Origin: Myxococcales bacterium | GTDB lineage: Bacteria; Myxococcota; UBA727; GCA-2721815 | Assembly (NCBI GenBank): GCA_002721815.1 | Contig: PBLQ01000059.1 | Location: 28,879 to 92,878 of the forward strand | Length of the DNA: 64,000 nucleotides | Direction of reading: 5' to 3' | In this document: piece by piece, positions 60,087 to 64,000 of the stretch | Position numbering within the stretch: the stretch's first letter is position 1 | Layout: every line of letters begins with the position of its first letter | Translations under genes and position numbers: made by a program | Notes under the pieces: generated by a model | Databases searched by the model: none | What the model was told of the DNA's origin: nothing | The model's input: the letters and a program-made list of their open reading frames with translations, nothing else

Positions 60087-63017
60087 ATGGCAGAAAACAA
60101 AACCGCAGGATTGGTGTTCGCCGTTGCGCTTTTAGCACTGGTCTCCTGCGTGGTGAACTTGGCCACCACTTTTACTGACAGTGTCTTTCTGTCTGAATAT
60201 CCCGTGAAAGCACTCCCGTTTTATCTCATGGGAATCAATTTTGCCTCGCTGGCATTATCCATGTTCATTTTGTGGGCCGTCGGCAAAAGCAACACCTGGA
60301 AAGGGTTCACGGTTTTAGGGTGTCTATTGGCTTTCGCTGCCATTTTTGCCCGTTTTGGACCCATGCCCATAGACTGGGAATACAGCGAAGCTTCGCGGCT
60401 CGTGCTCGTCCATACCTTCGCCTTGATGGTCAACGTGGCCAGTTGGAACTTCGCCGCGAACCAAGTTCATTCATCCCATGCCAGGTCGTGGCTTCCCGCC
60501 ATGGCGTCAGGATTAACCGTGGGCGGCCTCGTGGGTGGTGTCATCACCGTGATGGCCAGTGGCTTTTTTAAGATTTACACGCTTCATGAAATCACCACGG
60601 TCTTTTTATGTGTTGCGATACCTTTTCCATTTCTTTTTGGGCGAATTATGTCGGAGTCCCTCCAAACCGGAGGGCGAACCAAGTCTTACGCCGCCCAGGC
60701 CATTAGTGTCGAGCAAAAGACCTACCAGAAGGCCGAAATCTCAATTTTCAAAGACCCCCTCGTGGGATTCCTTGCAACGGTCACACTTCTCTTTGCCATT
60801 GCTGGTACTTTAGCGGACTACCAATATAAGGCCACCCTACAAGACCAGGGTGCCGCCGAGAAAGTGGCATTGTTCCTCGGTATTTTAAACACCACCCTCA
60901 ATATTTTGGTACTCATGGGCCAGTGGGGATTTGTTTCCAAATTATTGAACAAGACAAGTCTAAAAGGCCTCTTCGGTCTCTATCCATGGCCCATCCTCGG
61001 CAGCATTGCGCTCTCGTTTGTGCTTCCGAGCTTGTATGGCTCCTTTTTGGTGCGATTGCTCGAAAGGTCTTTGAGGCCCCTCATTTTTTATTCTGCCACA
61101 GACACTTTGGTGGCTCCCATGCGGAGCGCGCTCAAATCTAAAGTCATCTGGCTCAACAAAGGCATCATGACACCGTTGGGCACTTTGCTGGCCATGGGAC
61201 TGGTGATGGTTTTGTTCGAGACTTCGCCTGAACTGGTCACATCTCCCACCCTCATTTACGGGCTCATGTCCATGGTGTTGGTTGTCTCGCTCTTCGCAGG
61301 ACGGTCCTTGTCTCGCATCTATCAATTGCATTTGAGGAAATCCCTGGGGCTGGAGCTGGACGAAGGAAACAAAGAGAACTCGAAACAGAGTCCTTCCATT
61401 GACACCATTTCCATGGACCAGACCTCGGTGTTCGACCCCACGGTTCTCATGGGGACATCTTTCGTTTCTGAATCCAAGCTTAAAAAAGTGTTTGCAATGG
61501 AAGGTAATGAACGGCTTTTGTCTCTCATTACACTGTTTTCGCCTGCTGATGAGGCAGGTGTTGAATTTTTGCTGGGGAGGGTGCTTCAAGAAGATGACCC
61601 GAATGTCCTTTTACACATCTTACGTCTCCTGAAGCTTTCAAAGGCGCATCAGCCTCGGATGCCTCACAATCTCCTTCAACACCCGTGGCCCGAAATCCAA
61701 TATCTGAGCCGTTATCTGGCCAGTGATAGCCGTGGTGCCTTTAACCAGGAGGTCAAAAAAGAGCTTACAAACTGCATCGTGCGGGACCGGTCATTTAAGA
61801 AATTTGGATTGGTTTTTGCTGGAGCACTCGAAGTGCTCGAGCCAGAAGACACCACTTCTTGGTGGGAAACCTTTCTGAAAACGGCGCCCAATAACAAAGC
61901 AGTCATTTTGGAAATCCTCACTGCCTCATTTTTAAAAGGGACCCCTTTAGACAGTTGGGGGTTCGCGAACGATGAAGGGTTACGCCACAAGGACTTAAAG
62001 CCTTTGATGGACTACGTCGAACACCATCCCTCCGGAAAAGTCTTTTTGAGATTGTTTCGCCGCGAACAACTCTCTCATGATTTCTGGACGGTGGCCTTAA
62101 ATGCCAGGGGTGAATCCACCCGGATTTTTCTTGTCCTGCTCGACATGCTCATTGCCGACAACGAGCGCAGCAAAGCTTTTTTGTTTGAGTGGGCCCATCA
62201 ACTGAAAGCCAACGATGCCCTCATCTTGTCCAGTTATTTAGAATGTGGCAGCCCAACATTACGACGACAGGCCATGAGTCTGTTTGCATTGCTCGCACTA
62301 CGCTTTGGAGAAAACAGTCTGCCTCAAAAGCCTATCGTGAGAGGGCTCCAAAAAACCATCAGAGAAAGCTTGTTGGTGGCAGGGGCCATGGGCGAAGTCT
62401 TCGTGGCCCAAGAAAATCAAATTATGGCAGGTGTGACCTTGTCCCGGCTCAAGCGGAATCAGGCATATCGCCTTCTGAATCGATCGTTTGAGCATCAGAT
62501 CGAACTCTTTTTTGCTTTTTCAGGGTTACTGTTCGGGTCTCAGATTACCAAACAGGCCTTCGCGCGTTTTAGACAAGGGTCGGATTTCACACGCGCCAAC
62601 GTGGTAGAGTTCTTCAGGGCAGGGGAGCTGCAATCGGTTGTGGCACCCATGCTTAACCTCCTCAATATTTCCCTCCCAAAAGATATGGTCCCCTTCGTGA
62701 TCAAAGAGCTCAAATTACCACCAGGCAGCTCCGTTGCGCCGCGCCTCATGAGTCGCGAGGGTTTTGAATGGTTTGAAACCTTCATCAAAAATGGGTCCTT
62801 GCCCGAGCGGGTATCCACCCGTCTGATGGCTTTGAGTGAAAACCATGTGGGTGTCAACAGCATTCAACCCGAGCATTATGTCGCTTTTTACATGTCGCTT
62901 GGTGATTTGTCTCCTGGAGCCCTCGAAACCCGTTTACCATCCATGCTGGAAGAACTCGCCCAGGCCCCACCTGCATCGCTCATGAGCTTCCAGGCTCGAT
63001 TACGAGATGCATTTTGA
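60087..63017 (+). CDS. nucleotide-translocase-like membrane protein with a long helical-repeat tail
   Basis: The 976-residue protein starts with about twelve membrane segments (residues 10-415) similar to the minus-strand protein at 16051-19044: TTFTDSVFLSEYPVKALPFY, the RSWLPAMASGLTVGGLVGG segment and FKDPLVGFLATVTLLFAIA. The following 560 residues are soluble and helical with HEAT-like pairs in parts (EDDPNVLLHILRLLKLSK), though less regular. Nucleotide exchange is inferred from distant resemblance to the Tlc/Npt family. Its stop codon TGA overlaps the TTG of its own paralogue downstream (TTGA). Confidence 0.82.
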   Translation: MAENKTAGLVFAVALLALVSCVVNLATTFTDSVFLSEYPVKALPFYLMGINFASLALSMFILWAVGKSNTWKGFTVLGCLLAFAAIFARFGPMPIDWEYSEASRLVLVHTFALMVNVASWNFAANQVHSSHARSWLPAMASGLTVGGLVGGVITVMASGFFKIYTLHEITTVFLCVAIPFPFLFGRIMSESLQTGGRTKSYAAQAISVEQKTYQKAEISIFKDPLVGFLATVTLLFAIAGTLADYQYKATLQDQGAAEKVALFLGILNTTLNILVLMGQWGFVSKLLNKTSLKGLFGLYPWPILGSIALSFVLPSLYGSFLVRLLERSLRPLIFYSATDTLVAPMRSALKSKVIWLNKGIMTPLGTLLAMGLVMVLFETSPELVTSPTLIYGLMSMVLVVSLFAGRSLSRIYQLHLRKSLGLELDEGNKENSKQSPSIDTISMDQTSVFDPTVLMGTSFVSESKLKKVFAMEGNERLLSLITLFSPADEAGVEFLLGRVLQEDDPNVLLHILRLLKLSKAHQPRMPHNLLQHPWPEIQYLSRYLASDSRGAFNQEVKKELTNCIVRDRSFKKFGLVFAGALEVLEPEDTTSWWETFLKTAPNNKAVILEILTASFLKGTPLDSWGFANDEGLRHKDLKPLMDYVEHHPSGKVFLRLFRREQLSHDFWTVALNARGESTRIFLVLLDMLIADNERSKAFLFEWAHQLKANDALILSSYLECGSPTLRRQAMSLFALLALRFGENSLPQKPIVRGLQKTIRESLLVAGAMGEVFVAQENQIMAGVTLSRLKRNQAYRLLNRSFEHQIELFFAFSGLLFGSQITKQAFARFRQGSDFTRANVVEFFRAGELQSVVAPMLNLLNISLPKDMVPFVIKELKLPPGSSVAPRLMSREGFEWFETFIKNGSLPERVSTRLMALSENHVGVNSIQPEHYVAFYMSLGDLSPGALETRLPSMLEELAQAPPASLMSFQARLRDAF

Positions 63018-64000
63018 CTTCTCTGACCTTTGCAGCTCCTAAACAATCCTGGGGGCACTATCCCAGTGTGGCTATTTTGGCCGTGTCCATGGCCATTACC
63101 ACCACTACCACTACCTTGGCAGATTCGCTCTTTTTAGCGAATTACCCGGTTCAATCGTTACCCTATTATTTGGTGGTCCTGCATCTGCTTGGCATTGGCG
63201 TGACGGGCCTGCTCTTGATGAGTGGGCGAAACAACAGCCATCCCAAAAAGTTTTTCTTTATTCATCTTGTCTTTGCCCTCGTGGCTTTCAACACGGCGGT
63301 TTGGTCTGGCGGGGTGTGGTGGATTTCAAAAGCGGTGCTCTGCGTGATCGCCCATACGGCAGCCACCATGATCAATCTCGCCATTTGGGCCCAAACCATG
63401 GGTCATGTGCATACCGATAAAGCAAAATCACAGGTCCCCTTTCTCGCTGCGGGGTTGACCATTGGCGGCATGCTGAGCGGGGCATTCGTGGTTTGGGCAT
63501 CCAACAGCTTCGTGGTCGCCAACACCCTTTTCTTTTTCATTATCTTATTGGTGGCCGCCACGCCTCTGGTCTTTCTTTTGGAAAAAACCATGGGGCAGGG
63601 CAATCCCGAGGTATCAAAAGAATATTCTGCCACCCATTTCTCCTTCACTTCAAAAAAAAATGCCCTTCGAGATCCGTTGGTACAATTTTTGGCATTGGTG
63701 TCTTTTCTCTTTGCCGTTGGCAGCACTTTTTTGGATTTCCAATACAAATCCGTCCTGCAAAACCAACCCAACGCTGAGCGCATCGCTTTTTATCTCGGGG
63801 GATTGCACCTGGTCTTAAACGTACTGGTTTTAACTGGCCAGTTGACCTTGTCAAAACTGATGGTCCAGCAAATCAGGGTCCACCGAATTTTTCCTTTTTA
63901 TCCACGTTTGGTGCTTCTCGCTGTGTTCTCATCCCTGTTTTTGCCGCTCCTTCTCGGCGCATTTTTTGCTCGGGTGACGGAACGAACCTTCAGGCACCTG
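63014..64000 (+). CDS. translocase-like membrane protein, paralogue, truncated by the window end
   Basis: The frame is open from TTG 63014 through the end (329 codons). It begins TSLTFAAPKQSWGHYP and then runs through membrane helices with ITTTTTTLADSLFLANYPVQ, VPFLAAGLTIGGMLSGAFV and RDPLVQFLALVSFLFAVG. DPLVxFLA, FAxGxTxxDxQYK, LxLNxLVLTGQ and the GLTxGG segment match the preceding protein position by position, so the two arose by tandem duplication. The likely HEAT-like part lies beyond the window. The start is uncertain; TTG 63014 overlaps the upstream stop (TTGA), typical of coupled genes, and a later ATG (63089) lies inside the first helix. Confidence 0.82.
   Translation, partial: MTSLTFAAPKQSWGHYPSVAILAVSMAITTTTTTLADSLFLANYPVQSLPYYLVVLHLLGIGVTGLLLMSGRNNSHPKKFFFIHLVFALVAFNTAVWSGGVWWISKAVLCVIAHTAATMINLAIWAQTMGHVHTDKAKSQVPFLAAGLTIGGMLSGAFVVWASNSFVVANTLFFFIILLVAATPLVFLLEKTMGQGNPEVSKEYSATHFSFTSKKNALRDPLVQFLALVSFLFAVGSTFLDFQYKSVLQNQPNAERIAFYLGGLHLVLNVLVLTGQLTLSKLMVQQIRVHRIFPFYPRLVLLAVFSSLFLPLLLGAFFARVTERTFRHL

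Noticed and set aside
1..64000. tRNA, rRNA, CRISPR, insertion sequence or prophage
   Set aside because: No cloverleaf, repeat array, transposase or phage gene was recognised; gene gaps are short.

Overview
The window comes from a Gram-negative bacterium with an outer membrane. It has many lipoprotein signals, KdsD for LPS Kdo synthesis, YbgF-like, LysM and LolA-like envelope proteins, and a zapA-6S RNA-5-FCL locus as in Proteobacteria and their relatives. FHA and TPR/zinc-ribbon proteins, a large Kelch lipoprotein with a Gly/Pro/Asp-Ala-Gly linker, and a possible Myxococcus-type LexA site before recA suggest a myxobacterium-like (former Deltaproteobacteria) lineage. That placement is inference. 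Base composition looks moderate and even, and I see no prophage, insertion sequence, CRISPR array or tRNA. This is a chromosomal core region with a few accessory cassettes.

Layout. 1-8.8 kb: the N-terminus of TldD, a glycine-rich membrane protein, a 5'-nucleotidase split into two genes in swapped order, PspA, a zinc-ribbon protein with a helicase-tail-like end, and a minus-strand run (lipoprotein, helical protein, zinc-ribbon/TPR protein, HutF). 7.8-16 kb: information-processing genes tilS, ftsH, der (frameshifted), yihY, a phosphoesterase, rnc and queG. 16-28 kb: envelope genes, namely a nucleotide-translocase-like protein fused to HEAT repeats, YbgF-like, LysM, VanZ, a polytopic membrane protein, a LolA-like anchored protein, a hydrolase, and two FHA proteins around a metallo-beta-lactamase-fold enzyme. 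28-35 kb: tyrS with an in-frame amber codon before its S4 domain, 5-FCL, 6S RNA, zapA, and recA. 34-39 kb: cystathionine gamma-lyase and cystathionine beta-synthase (reverse transsulfuration), with rsmJ and a membrane protein between them. 39-47 kb: dprA-topA-trmFO-xerC, followed by an MBOAT acyltransferase with a DltD/AlgJ-like partner. 47-51 kb: a glutamine-synthetase-like ligase, iron alcohol dehydrogenase and aldehyde dehydrogenase operon, probably for gamma-glutamylated amino-alcohol oxidation. 51-54 kb: a short DsbD-like protein, a tandem FKBP lipoprotein and transaldolase. 54.5-64 kb: a plus-strand run of kdsD, Kelch lipoprotein, psuG, maf and two tandem translocase-like paralogues, the last running off the end.

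The points most worth attention are the glutamylation cassette, the interrupted tyrS and der genes (essential genes, each one base change from intact, so sequence error must be excluded first), the HEAT-fused translocase-like family, the split 5'-nucleotidase, and the 6S RNA. The only gene-free stretch over 300 bases (30262-30599) holds the 6S RNA.
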